64,000 nt of DNA from positions 1 through 64,000 of the forward strand of contig QIIW01000134.1 in the NCBI GenBank assembly GCA_003231645.1. The letters are read 5' to 3'. Numbering within the stretch: the stretch's first letter is position 1; each line of letters starts with the position of its first letter. The notes under the pieces were generated by a model. The model did not search any database and had not been told where the DNA came from. It was given only the letters and a program-made list of their open reading frames with translations. The position numbers and the translations under genes are program-made. This stretch comes from Acidimicrobiia bacterium (GTDB lineage Bacteria; Actinomycetota; Acidimicrobiia; Acidimicrobiales; Aldehydirespiratoraceae). Shown piece after piece: positions 10,886-20,228 of the stretch.

Positions 10886-11100
10886 TGGCCGCCAAGGCAT
10901 CCAAATCGGCCAAGGAAGGCCGGATCCGTGTCACCCAGATCCGTTCCGGAATCGGCACCAAGCCGAAGCAGCGTGGAACTCTGCGTGCTCTCGGCCTTCG
11001 CCGCATCGGGCACTCCAACATCCTTCCCGATCGGGGAGAAATTCGCGGCATGATCGCCCGGGTTCCCCACCTGGTCAAAGTCGAGGAGATCGACGAATGA
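10885..11100 (+). CDS. rpmD: 50S ribosomal protein L30
   Basis: RIRVTQIRSGIGTKPKQRGTLRALGLRRIGHSN. Confidence 0.96.
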   Translation: MAAKASKSAKEGRIRVTQIRSGIGTKPKQRGTLRALGLRRIGHSNILPDRGEIRGMIARVPHLVKVEEIDE

Positions 11101-11591
11101 TCAAGCTTCACGACCTGACTCCCCCCGAGGGGTCCAACCGACGCGCCAAGCGCAAGGCCCGTGGCATCGGCGGCAAGGGCGGCAAGACCGCCGGCCGTGG
11201 CACCAAGGGCCAGCGGGCCCGAAACACCGTCGCCGTGGGTTTCGAGGGTGGCCAGATGCCACTCACCCAGCGTGTCCCGAAATGGCGTGGTTTCACCAAC
11301 CCGTTCCGCGTCGAGTACCAAGCGATCAACCTCGACACGATCGACTCGATGGAGACCGATGAGATCAGCCCCGAATCGCTCCTCGCGAGCGGCCTGGTGG
11401 GCAAGGGTGCTCTCGTGAAGGTCCTCGGCCGGGGCGAGATCAACCGGGCCGTCACCGTGAGGGCCCACGCGTTCTCGAAATCGGCCGAAGACGCCATCAC
11501 CGCGGCGGGCGGTAGTGTCCAGATCGTTGCCAAGCCGTGGGGCGACCGTCGTCCCGCTCACGGCAGCTTCAGTCAACACACCAATCGCTGA
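11097..11591 (+). CDS. rplO: 50S ribosomal protein L15
   Basis: MIKLHDLTPPEGSNRRAKRKARGIGGKGGKTAGRGTKGQRAR. Confidence 0.97.
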   Translation: MIKLHDLTPPEGSNRRAKRKARGIGGKGGKTAGRGTKGQRARNTVAVGFEGGQMPLTQRVPKWRGFTNPFRVEYQAINLDTIDSMETDEISPESLLASGLVGKGALVKVLGRGEINRAVTVRAHAFSKSAEDAITAAGGSVQIVAKPWGDRRPAHGSFSQHTNR

Positions 11592-11660
11592 TTGACGGCG
11601 GGCGCCGGTGGCGCCCGCAACCACACAACCCCGACGCCAACCAGAACCGGAGAGAGCGGC

Positions 11661-12992
11661 GTGCTGTCACGAGTCCTCAACATGTTTCGGGTCCCGGACC
11701 TGCGAGACAAGATCCTGTTCACGATCTTCATGATCGGGCTCTACCGTCTCGGATCGTTCATTCCGGCACCGGGCGTCGACACTCAGGCCGTGCAGGGTCT
11801 TCGGGACCAGGCCAACCAGGGTGGCGGCATCCTGGGCTTCGTACAGCTGTTCAGCGGCGGCGCACTGACCCAGTTCGCGGTGTTCGCGCTGGGCATCATG
11901 CCCTACATCACGTCGTCGATCATCATGCAGATCCTCGGTGTGGTGGTCCCCAAGATCGAACAGTGGCAGGAACAGGGGGCGGTCGGTCAGCGCAAGATCA
12001 CCCAGTGGACCCGATACATGACCGTGTCGATCGCCGTGGTGCAGTCCACCAGCTTCGCCTTCCTGTTCCATCAGGGTCAGCTCGTCGGCAACATCGACCT
12101 GCTCCCGAAGTTCAACGCCTGGACCGTGTTCGTGGTGGTCCTCACCCTCACCAGCGGCACTGCGCTGCTGATGTGGATGGGTGAGCTCATCACCCAGCGG
12201 GGTATCGGCAACGGCATGTCGCTGATCATCTTCGCCAGCGTGGTCTCGAGCCTTCCGGCCCAGGGGTCGCTGGTCCAGGCCAACAACGGCACACCGGCGC
12301 TGATCGCGCTGATCGTGGTGATGGTCGCGTTGCTGGTGGCGATCGTGTTCGTCGAGCAGGGGCAGCGACGAATCCCCGTGCAGTTCGCGAAACGTGTCGT
12401 CGGGCGCCGCATGTACGGCGGTCAGAGCACCTACATCCCGCTCAAGGTCAACCAGTCGGGTGTGATCCCGATCATCTTCGCCAGTTCGGTTCTCTACCTG
12501 CCCAACCTGTCGGCGGCCGCCCTGCCCGACACCGGTTTCTGGGGCCGCGTCCAGTTGTTCGTCAACGACAACATCGCCGATCCCACCGCAATTCTCTACC
12601 TGGTGATCTTCGGTCTGCTGATCGTGGGATTCGCCTACTTCTACACGGCCATCACCTTCGACCCGGCCAAACAGGCCGACACCATACGCAAGCAGGGTGG
12701 CTTCATTCCCGGTATCCGCCCGGGCCCCCAGACCGAGCGCTATCTGGCCCGCATCCTCACCCGCATCACCCTGCCGGGGGCGCTGTTCGTCGCCGGGGTC
12801 GCACTACTCCCGTCCGTCCTGATCAGTTTCACGCTCAACGGGTCGGGCAACACGGGTGGCCATGGCGGCGGAGCCGGCGGGTTCATGTTCGGTGGCATCT
12901 CGCTTCTCATCGCGGCCGGCGTGGCCCTCGAGACGATGAAACAGATCGACAGCCAGCTGATGATGCGCAACTACGACGGATTCCTGAGCTAG
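11661..12992 (+). CDS. secY: Preprotein translocase subunit SecY (likely GTG start after GGAGAG)
   Basis: MLSRVLNMFRVPDLRDKILFTIFMIGLYRLGSFIPAPGVD; GIGNGMSLIIFASVVSSLP; ORF extends to 11592. Confidence 0.97.
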   Translation: MLSRVLNMFRVPDLRDKILFTIFMIGLYRLGSFIPAPGVDTQAVQGLRDQANQGGGILGFVQLFSGGALTQFAVFALGIMPYITSSIIMQILGVVVPKIEQWQEQGAVGQRKITQWTRYMTVSIAVVQSTSFAFLFHQGQLVGNIDLLPKFNAWTVFVVVLTLTSGTALLMWMGELITQRGIGNGMSLIIFASVVSSLPAQGSLVQANNGTPALIALIVVMVALLVAIVFVEQGQRRIPVQFAKRVVGRRMYGGQSTYIPLKVNQSGVIPIIFASSVLYLPNLSAAALPDTGFWGRVQLFVNDNIADPTAILYLVIFGLLIVGFAYFYTAITFDPAKQADTIRKQGGFIPGIRPGPQTERYLARILTRITLPGALFVAGVALLPSVLISFTLNGSGNTGGHGGGAGGFMFGGISLLIAAGVALETMKQIDSQLMMRNYDGFLS

Positions 12993-13054
12993 GCCGGGCA
13001 GCGGTTTCGCCGAGATGGTGCACTGCCGGTCGTGTACGGGGAGGAACTGATCAG

Positions 13055-13627
13055 ATGTCGGCAATTCGACTCGTGATCCTGGGCCGTCAGGGTTCCGGGA
13101 AGGGCACGCAGTCCCTCCGAATCTCGGAGGCCTACGGGTGCATCCACGTGTCGACCGGTGACATGCTTCGCGCCGCCGTCGCCGACGGCACGAAGCTGGG
13201 TCGCCAGGCATCGGCGGTGATGGAGGCCGGTGGGCTGGTCGGCGACGAGATCATCAACGGCATAGTCGCCGAGCGTCTGGCCAAGCCCGACATCGCGGAT
13301 CACGGTGTGCTGCTGGACGGATTCCCCCGGACCGCGGATCAGGCCGACGCGCTCGAGAGGATTCTCGGTGAGTTGGGCCAGAGCATCACCATGGCGATCA
13401 ATCTGGATGTGCCGGTCGAGGAGGTGACCGAACGCATGATGGCGCGGGGCCGCTCCGACGACACCGAAGAAGCGATTCGTCGGCGGCTGCGGCTCTACGA
13501 GGAGCAGACCGCTCCCCTGCTGCAATGGTTCGAGGCTCACGGTCTGCTCGAAACCGTCGACGGACTTGGCACCGAAGCCGAAGTTTTCGATCGGCTCGTG
13601 TCGGTGATCGACGCGCGTACGGGTTGA
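13055..13627 (+). CDS. adk: Adenylate kinase
   Basis: [52 protein letters not shown]. Confidence 0.97.
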   Translation: MSAIRLVILGRQGSGKGTQSLRISEAYGCIHVSTGDMLRAAVADGTKLGRQASAVMEAGGLVGDEIINGIVAERLAKPDIADHGVLLDGFPRTADQADALERILGELGQSITMAINLDVPVEEVTERMMARGRSDDTEEAIRRRLRLYEEQTAPLLQWFEAHGLLETVDGLGTEAEVFDRLVSVIDARTG

Positions 13628-13650
13628 TCCGGTCCGATCGGATCGGCGGG

Positions 13651-13679
13651 TTGGCCGCCCGACGCGCGCCCGGTAGCGT
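13651..13679 (+). promoter_or_regulatory. Candidate internal promoter between adk and infA (TTGGCC-N17-TAGCGT)
   Basis: -35 at 13651-13656, -10 at 13674-13679, spacer 17 bp. Confidence 0.5.
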
Positions 13680-13749
13680 GGTCCGTCGGCCTGAAACTAC
13701 AGGCCATCCCGCGCCCGGAGTTGTCCGAGCGCCCGTAGGAGGTTCCACC

Positions 13750-13974
13750 CTGCCGAAGCCGAAAGAAGATGCAATCGTCCTGGAGGGGACCGTCACCGAG
13801 TCGCTGCCCAACGCCATGTTCAGGGTCGAGTTCGAGAACGGTCACCGGGTTCTGGCCCACATAAGCGGGAAGATGCGAATGCACTACATCCGCATCCTGC
13901 CGGGAGATCGCGTCCAGGTGGAGTTGACCCCATACGACCTCGAACGTGGTCGTATCACATATCGCTACAAGTAG
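13750..13974 (+). CDS. infA: Translation initiation factor IF-1, apparent CTG start
   Basis: (M)[79 protein letters not shown] at 13737-13742, 7 nt before CTG. Confidence 0.93.
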   Translation: MPKPKEDAIVLEGTVTESLPNAMFRVEFENGHRVLAHISGKMRMHYIRILPGDRVQVELTPYDLERGRITYRYK

Positions 13975-14024
13975 CCCGGTCCCACGGCCGGCGATCAGAC
14001 GGCCGGGCAACGGCCGGGAGAAAA

Positions 14025-14138
14025 ATGAAGGTTCGACCAAGCGTCAAGAAAATCTGTGACAAGTGCAAGGTGATCCGTCGCCACGGCAGGGTGATGATCA
14101 TCTGCGAGAACCCGCGGCACAAGCAGAGGCAAGGCTGA
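14025..14138 (+). CDS. rpmJ: 50S ribosomal protein L36 (37 aa)
   Basis: [37 protein letters not shown]; below the ORF-track length cut-off. Confidence 0.97.
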   Translation: MKVRPSVKKICDKCKVIRRHGRVMIICENPRHKQRQG

Positions 14139-14139
14139 A

Positions 14140-14517
14140 ATGGCAAGAATAAGTGGGGTCGACATTCCCCGTGACAAGCAGGTGGGCACATCGCTCACCT
14201 ACATCTTCGGCATCGGCCGCACCACCGCGGAGCGGATGTGCCGTGACACCGAAATCGACGCCGCCACACGGGTTCGCGATCTGACCGACGACGAGGTCGT
14301 CCGGCTTCGCTCCTACATCGACGCCAACCTGCATGTCGAGGGTGATCTCCGCCGTGAGATCTCCCAGGACATCAAGCGCAAGATGGAGATCGGCTGCTAC
14401 CAGGGCCTGAGGCATCGCCGCGGCCTTCCGGTGAGGGGCCAGCGCACCCACACCAACGCCCGTACTCGCAAGGGACCGAAGAAGACGGTTGCCGGTAAGA
14501 AGAAGGTTGGAAGGTAA
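14140..14517 (+). CDS. rpsM: 30S ribosomal protein S13
   Basis: [59 protein letters not shown]. Confidence 0.98.
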   Translation: MARISGVDIPRDKQVGTSLTYIFGIGRTTAERMCRDTEIDAATRVRDLTDDEVVRLRSYIDANLHVEGDLRREISQDIKRKMEIGCYQGLRHRRGLPVRGQRTHTNARTRKGPKKTVAGKKKVGR

Positions 14518-14915
14518 TGGCCACTCCGACGCCGGGCGCCCGTCGCACCCGTAAGCGTGAGCGCAAGAATGTCACCCACGGCATTGCTCACATCAAGAGT
14601 TCTTTCAACAACACGATCATCTCGATCTCCGATCAGCAGGGAAACGTGATCGCGTGGGCCTCGGCCGGCAATGTCGGTTTCAAGGGATCCCGCAAGTCCA
14701 CTCCGTACGCCGCCCAGATGGCAGCGGAGAGCGCGGCCCGTCGGGCCATGGAGCACGGCGTCCGCAAGGTCGACATTCAGGTGAAGGGTCCGGGATCGGG
14801 CCGCGAGACCGCCATCCGGTCGATCCAGAACGCCGGTATCGAAATCACGGGGATCAAGGATTGCACTCCGATTCCCCACAACGGTTGCCGGCAGAACAAG
14901 CGGCGGAGGGTCTGA
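14517..14915 (+). CDS. rpsK: 30S ribosomal protein S11
   Basis: [47 protein letters not shown]. Confidence 0.98.
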   Translation: MATPTPGARRTRKRERKNVTHGIAHIKSSFNNTIISISDQQGNVIAWASAGNVGFKGSRKSTPYAAQMAAESAARRAMEHGVRKVDIQVKGPGSGRETAIRSIQNAGIEITGIKDCTPIPHNGCRQNKRRRV

Positions 14916-14916
14916 C

Positions 14917-15531
14917 ATGTCTCGATACACCGGACCGAGGGCGCGGGTGTCGCGTCGCCTCGGAACCAACATCTGGGGCACCAAGGGCGAGACGATCGCC
15001 CTCGACAAGCGCCCCTACCCGCCCGGGGAGCACGGTCGCTCACGTCGCCGGGGATCCGTCTCCGAATACCTGATGCAGCTCCAGGAGAAGCAGAAGGCCC
15101 GTTTCTCCTACGGCCTCACCGAGCGTCAATTCCGCAACCTCTTCGCCGAGGCCAACCGCCGTCAGGGCGTCACCGGCGACAACATGTTGCGCTACCTCGA
15201 ACTTCGCCTCGACAACGTGGTCTATCGCTGCGGATGGGGGGCTACTCGTCCCCAGGCCCGTCAGTTCGTCAACCACGGCCATGTCAACGTCAACGGCCGC
15301 CGGGTCGACATCCCGAGTTACCGGCTGCGCAAGGGCGACGTGGTCGAACTCCGCGCCAAGGTCCGCGAGTCGGCACCTGTACAGTGGAACGTCGACGTCC
15401 TCGATCGCACCCCGCCGGCGTGGCTGGAAAAGGGCGAAGAATTCCAGATCATCGTTCGTGAACTCCCGGTTCGGGAGCAGATCGACATTCCCGTCCGAGA
15501 GCAGCTCATCGTCGAGCTCTACTCCAAGTAG
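14917..15531 (+). CDS. rpsD: 30S ribosomal protein S4
   Basis: MSRYTGPRARVSRRLGTNIWGTKGE; RQFVNHGHVNVNGRRVDIPSYRLRKGDVVELR. Confidence 0.98.
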   Translation: MSRYTGPRARVSRRLGTNIWGTKGETIALDKRPYPPGEHGRSRRRGSVSEYLMQLQEKQKARFSYGLTERQFRNLFAEANRRQGVTGDNMLRYLELRLDNVVYRCGWGATRPQARQFVNHGHVNVNGRRVDIPSYRLRKGDVVELRAKVRESAPVQWNVDVLDRTPPAWLEKGEEFQIIVRELPVREQIDIPVREQLIVELYSK

Positions 15532-15544
15532 CGGAGGCACCACC

Positions 15545-16483
15545 TTGCTAACCATTCAACGGCCGGCAGTGGAGGCACTCGGCGAGGCCGAGGGCAACGT
15601 CCAGCGCTTCGAGATCAGTCTGCTGGAGCGCGGCTTCGGCTACTCGCTGGGCAACTCCCTGCGTCGCACCCTCCTGTCGTCGATCCCGGGGGCTGCGGTC
15701 ACCCAGGTTCGATTCGACGATGCCCTCCACGAGTTCGCCACGATCACCGGCGTCGCCGAGGATGTCACCGACATCATCCTGAACATCAAGGACATCGTCC
15801 TCACCGTTCACAGCGACGAGCCGGTCACGCTTCGTCTCGATGCACGCGGACCGGGTGAGGTCACCGCCGGCGACATCCAGATCCATCCCGATGTCGAGAT
15901 CCAGAACCCGGATCTGCTCCTGGCCACTCTCAACGAGAAGGGTCGACTCGCAATCGACCTCACCGTGCAGAAGGGCCGCGGCTATGCACCCGCCGACAAG
16001 AACAAGATCGGCACCACCATCGGGGTCATTCCGATCGACTCGATCTACTCGCCGATCCGTCGGGCGTCGATCAAGGTCGAGGCGGCCGGGGTCGAGCAGT
16101 CCGGTGACTACGACCGTCTCATCCTCGAAATCGAGACCGACGGAACCATCAGCCCGCGGGAGGCGCTGGCGTCGGCCGGCTCCACCTTGCGTACCCTCGT
16201 GCAGCTCATCGAGGAGATGAGCGACGAACCCCAGGGCCTCGAACTCGGTGAGGCGATCCAGGTGGCGTCCGGTGGCCCCGACATGGAACTCCCGATCGAG
16301 GATCTCGAGCTGTCGGAACGTCCCCGCAACTGCCTCAAGCGGGCTCAGGTCAACAGCGTCGGCGAGCTGCTCCAGAAGTCCGAGGACGACCTCCTCGCCA
16401 TCACCAACTTCGGCCAGAAGAGCCTCGACGAGGTGGTCGCCAAGCTCGACGAGCGGGGACTCTCGCTCCGGAACCGAGACTGA
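15545..16483 (+). CDS. rpoA: DNA-directed RNA polymerase subunit alpha (TTG start)
   Basis: [57 protein letters not shown]; alpha-[42 protein letters not shown]. Confidence 0.98.
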   Translation: MLTIQRPAVEALGEAEGNVQRFEISLLERGFGYSLGNSLRRTLLSSIPGAAVTQVRFDDALHEFATITGVAEDVTDIILNIKDIVLTVHSDEPVTLRLDARGPGEVTAGDIQIHPDVEIQNPDLLLATLNEKGRLAIDLTVQKGRGYAPADKNKIGTTIGVIPIDSIYSPIRRASIKVEAAGVEQSGDYDRLILEIETDGTISPREALASAGSTLRTLVQLIEEMSDEPQGLELGEAIQVASGGPDMELPIEDLELSERPRNCLKRAQVNSVGELLQKSEDDLLAITNFGQKSLDEVVAKLDERGLSLRNRD

Positions 16484-16484
16484 C

Positions 16485-16838
16485 ATGCCGGCAACACCTC
16501 GCAGGGGGCGCCGCTTCGGCGGCAGCTCCCAGCATCAGAAACTGATGATGGCCAACCTGGTTGCCTCGCTGATTGCCGCCGAGGGGATCACCACGACCGA
16601 GGCCAAGGCCAAGGCCCTTCGCCCCGTCGCCGAGAAGATGATCACCAAGGCCCGAAAGGGCGGACTTCACAATCACCGCCAAGTGGTGAAGTTCCTGGGC
16701 GATCGCGAGATGACCTCGAAACTGTTCGACGAAATCGGCCCTCGTTACGAAGACCGTCCGGGTGGTTACACCCGCATCATCAAGCTCGGTCCGCGTCACG
16801 GCGACAACGCCCCGATGGCACGCATCGAACTGGTCTGA
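16485..16838 (+). CDS. rplQ: 50S ribosomal protein L17
   Basis: [53 protein letters not shown]. Confidence 0.98.
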   Translation: MPATPRRGRRFGGSSQHQKLMMANLVASLIAAEGITTTEAKAKALRPVAEKMITKARKGGLHNHRQVVKFLGDREMTSKLFDEIGPRYEDRPGGYTRIIKLGPRHGDNAPMARIELV

Positions 16839-16882
16839 ACCAGACACGTTTTCCACCACCACCGCCTCCCGGATTCGTCCGG

Positions 16883-17617
16883 GTGCGGATGGTTGTCGCC
16901 TACGACGGTGCCGACTTCCACGGTTTCGCGAGAAACCCGGGGGTGCTCACCGTGGCCGGCGCGTTGGAAGAGACCCTGGCGGTCGTGCTGCGTCACGAAG
17001 TGTCGATCACCGGCGCGGGTCGCACCGATCGTGGTGTGCACTCCCGTGGCCAGGTGGTGAGCTTCGACGCCGACGCCGACTTCTTCGACCCCGTGGCCGT
17101 GCAGCGGGCCGTGAATCGAATGCTGCGACCGTCGGTGGCCGTTCGGGCGGTGAGTGCGACCGAGCCGACGTTCAGCGCCAGGTTGTCGTGCGTGGGTCGG
17201 TCCTACCGCTACCACATCCTCAACGACGAGGTCGCCGATCCGTTGCTGAGACACATGGTCTGGCATGTCCGTGATCCGCTCGATCTGAGAGCCATGAACG
17301 CGGCGTGCGACCAGATCATCGGCACCCACGACTTCTCGGCCTTCTGCAAACGCAACAAGTCGAGGCCGTCGGAGTCGATGGTTCGCACCGTCGAGCGGGC
17401 CGAGTGGAGCACCAACGCCAACCTGGTGCGATTCGACATCAGGTCGAGGTCCTTCGCCCATCAGATGGTGCGAAGCCTGGTGGGCATGATGGTCGAGACA
17501 GGTCGCGGGCGCCGGCGGGCCGTCGACCTGGGCGATGTGCTCCGGTCTCTGGATCGTCAACGCGTCGGGTCTCCGGCGCCACCGCAAGGCCTGGTCTTCG
17601 TGACCGCCCACTACTGA
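16883..17617 (+). CDS. truA: tRNA pseudouridine(38-40) synthase
   Basis: VAYDGADFHGFARNPGVLTVAGALEETL; ITGAGRTDRGVHSRGQVVSF; SFAHQMVRSLVGMMVETG. Confidence 0.95.
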   Translation: MRMVVAYDGADFHGFARNPGVLTVAGALEETLAVVLRHEVSITGAGRTDRGVHSRGQVVSFDADADFFDPVAVQRAVNRMLRPSVAVRAVSATEPTFSARLSCVGRSYRYHILNDEVADPLLRHMVWHVRDPLDLRAMNAACDQIIGTHDFSAFCKRNKSRPSESMVRTVERAEWSTNANLVRFDIRSRSFAHQMVRSLVGMMVETGRGRRRAVDLGDVLRSLDRQRVGSPAPPQGLVFVTAHY

Positions 17618-17696
17618 TCGGGGCCGATGATCGGGTCCGACCGTGTGTCGGCCCGCGAAGCTGCCGGGGCAATCACGAACAATGACCCGCCGGCGC

Positions 17697-17725
17697 TTGT
17701 CGTTCGTGGTATGCGCCCCTAGCCT
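17697..17725 (+). promoter_or_regulatory. Candidate promoter of rplM-rpsI (TTGTCG-N17-TAGCCT)
   Basis: -35 at 17697-17702, -10 at 17720-17725, spacer 17 bp; same -10 hexamer as the rplC promoter. Confidence 0.55.
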
Positions 17726-17786
17726 TGAGTTCCGGTCTTGGCGCCCTTCTGCGCCCGGTCTGTTCTGCCCTACGCGGGAGCCAAGC

Positions 17787-18242
17787 GTGCCTACCTACAG
17801 TCCCAAAGCCAGCGAGATCGAACGTGCCTGGCACGTCGTCGACGCTGAAGGCCTCGTGCTCGGTCGTATGGCCACCGAGGTTGCCAACGTTCTGCGTGGC
17901 AAGCACAAGCCCACCTACGCGCCCCACATCGACACCGGCGATCACGTGATCATCGTCAACGCCGACAAGGTGGTCCTCACCGCCGGCAAGGCCGACCGCA
18001 AGATGGTCCATCACCACACCGGCTACCCGGGCGGCATCCGCAGTGAGACCTACGCCGACAAGATGAGGCGCCGGCCCGAACAGGCCGTCTACGACACTGT
18101 TCGTGGCATGATCCCCAAGACCCGTCTCGGCCGCGCCCAGATCACCAAGTTGAAGGTCTACGCGGGGCCCACCCATCCCCATTCCGCCCAGCAGCCCCAG
18201 CCGCTCGAGATCGCGCACGCCCGTTCGCGTGCCCGTGCCTGA
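17787..18242 (+). CDS. rplM: 50S ribosomal protein L13 (GTG start)
   Basis: [51 protein letters not shown]. Confidence 0.97.
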   Translation: MPTYSPKASEIERAWHVVDAEGLVLGRMATEVANVLRGKHKPTYAPHIDTGDHVIIVNADKVVLTAGKADRKMVHHHTGYPGGIRSETYADKMRRRPEQAVYDTVRGMIPKTRLGRAQITKLKVYAGPTHPHSAQQPQPLEIAHARSRARA

Positions 18243-18258
18243 CGAGGTCACCATTCAG

Positions 18259-18651
18259 ATGAGCAACACCGCCATTCAGACCACCGGTCGTCGCAAGCGT
18301 TCCGTCGCACGGGTCCGGATCCGCCCCGGCTCGGGTGTCGTCACCGTCAACGGTCGTACGCTCGCCGATTACTTTCCGGCCCTCACCCAGCAGATGCACT
18401 CGCTCGACCCGCTCACCCTCACCGAGACCACCGAAACCTACGACATCGACGCCACCATCCACGGAGGCGGCACCACCGGCCAGGCCGGAGCGCTGCGTCT
18501 CGGCATCGCCCGTGGTCTGATCGAACTCGATCCCGAGCGCCGCGGGGCGCTCAAGAAGGCCGGATTCCTCACCCGCGATCCCCGCAAGAAGGAATCCAAG
18601 AAATACGGCCTCAAGAAGGCTCGCAAGGCACCTCAGTACAGCAAGCGCTGA
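18259..18651 (+). CDS. rpsI: 30S ribosomal protein S9
   Basis: [55 protein letters not shown]. Confidence 0.97.
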   Translation: MSNTAIQTTGRRKRSVARVRIRPGSGVVTVNGRTLADYFPALTQQMHSLDPLTLTETTETYDIDATIHGGGTTGQAGALRLGIARGLIELDPERRGALKKAGFLTRDPRKKESKKYGLKKARKAPQYSKR

Positions 18652-18693
18652 TTGGCGACGGTTGGTGGGGTCGGTCATGGCGATGGTTCCGTC

Positions 18694-20046
18694 GTGACAC
18701 CCAGATTCGGTACCGACGGCATACGCGGCGATACCCGCAACGAGCTGACCGTGCCCATCGTCGAGATGCTGGCCCGGGCCGGCGCCGAGGTGCTGGGTGC
18801 CGACGGTTTCGCGGTGGCGCGCGACACCCGGGAATCGAGCCCCGTGCTGTCGGCCGCGATCCACGCCGGTGCGAGCAGTGCCGGCGGAAACTCGGTGGAC
18901 CTCGGGGTGGTGCCCACACCCGCTGTGGCCCTCTGGTGCCACGACGAGAATGTGGCCGGGGCGGTGGTGTCGGCGTCACACAACCCCTGGTACGACAACG
19001 GCATCAAGTTCTTCGCGCCGGGTGGCCTGAAGCTCGCCGACGGGGTGCAAGCCGACATCCAGGACCGCTTCGACCGCTACGTGGGCACGCTCGACCGCGC
19101 CGTCGGCCGCGGAACCGCCGGCGCTCCGGTGACGGATCCAGAGGTCGTCGATCGCCACGCCGACGCCGTCCGACGCCACGTCGGTCATGTCGTGTCGAGC
19201 CTCGACGGTCGTTCGTTGGCCGGCATGAGGGTGGTGATCGACACCGCGAACGGATCCGCAACCACGGTGGCGGCCGAGGCGTTCGCTGCTCTCGGGGCCG
19301 ACGTCACGGCGATCCACGACACCCCTGATGGCCGCAACATCAACGACGGATGCGGATCAACCCATCCCGACGACCTGCAACGAGAAGTCGTCAGCCGCAA
19401 CGCCGACGCCGGCATCGCCTTCGACGGCGATGCCGATCGGCTCGTCGCGGTCGCCCCGGCCGGCGACCTGGTCGACGGCGACCGGATCATCGCCATGTGC
19501 GCCCTCGATCGCCATCGGCGCGGTGCGCTCCGCGGCGATGCCGTGGTGACCACGGTGATGGCGAATCTCGGATTCCGGCGGGCCATGTCGGCCGCCGGAA
19601 TCGAGGTCGTCGAGACCGGCGTCGGTGACCGTAACGTCCTCGAGGCTCTCGATCGTCTGGGCCTGTGCCTCGGGGGCGAACAGTCGGGCCATGTGATCTT
19701 CCGAGATCTCTCGACCACCGGTGACGGGCTCCTCACCGCGGTTCAATTGCTCGACGTGGTGAAGCGCAGCGGAACCGACCTCGGCGTTCTCTCCGCCGGT
19801 GCCATGAACCGGCTGCCCCAGATCCTGGTCAACGTGGAGATCGGCAGTCGTCGCGCCGACATCGACCATCTGATCGACCCGATCACATCGCCGTTCGCCG
19901 AGCGGCTCGGAGACCGCGGCCGGGTGCTGGTGCGCCCCTCGGGCACAGAACCGCTCGTGAGGGTCATGGTCGAGGCCGAGACCGACACCGAAGCGTCGGC
20001 GTTGGCGGCCGAGCTGGCCGAGCGGATTCGCATCGAACTCGGTTGA
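18694..20046 (+). CDS. glmM: Phosphoglucosamine mutase
   Basis: TPRFGTDGIRGDTRNELT; VVSASHNPWYDNGIKFF; IAFDGDADRLVAV; VRPSGTEPLVRVMVEA. Confidence 0.96.
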   Translation: MTPRFGTDGIRGDTRNELTVPIVEMLARAGAEVLGADGFAVARDTRESSPVLSAAIHAGASSAGGNSVDLGVVPTPAVALWCHDENVAGAVVSASHNPWYDNGIKFFAPGGLKLADGVQADIQDRFDRYVGTLDRAVGRGTAGAPVTDPEVVDRHADAVRRHVGHVVSSLDGRSLAGMRVVIDTANGSATTVAAEAFAALGADVTAIHDTPDGRNINDGCGSTHPDDLQREVVSRNADAGIAFDGDADRLVAVAPAGDLVDGDRIIAMCALDRHRRGALRGDAVVTTVMANLGFRRAMSAAGIEVVETGVGDRNVLEALDRLGLCLGGEQSGHVIFRDLSTTGDGLLTAVQLLDVVKRSGTDLGVLSAGAMNRLPQILVNVEIGSRRADIDHLIDPITSPFAERLGDRGRVLVRPSGTEPLVRVMVEAETDTEASALAAELAERIRIELG

Positions 20047-20163
20047 GCTTCGTCGGCGGGCCCACCCGCCCTCATCGACGAGTCCGCGACGCGTCCGGCC
20101 GAGCCTCGACGCCGCTCTAGACTGTCGACTGTTCCCGGCTGACGGGAATCCGGATCACCACGT

Positions 20164-20211
20164 GAATCGTCACCTGATTCGTCACCTGAATCGCCACCAG
20201 AATCGCCACCT
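20164..20211 (+). repeat. 4 x 12-bp imperfect tandem repeat in the glmS leader
   Basis: GAATCGTCACCT / GATTCGTCACCT / GAATCGCCACCA / GAATCGCCACCT, directly before the RBS and ATG at 20229. Confidence 0.85.
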
Positions 20212-20228
20212 ACCGTCCGGAGGAACCC

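Noticed and set aside
13990-14022. Three ACGGCCGG direct repeats before rpmJ
   Set aside because: Short GC-rich words common in this genome; no clear structure beyond what composition predicts.
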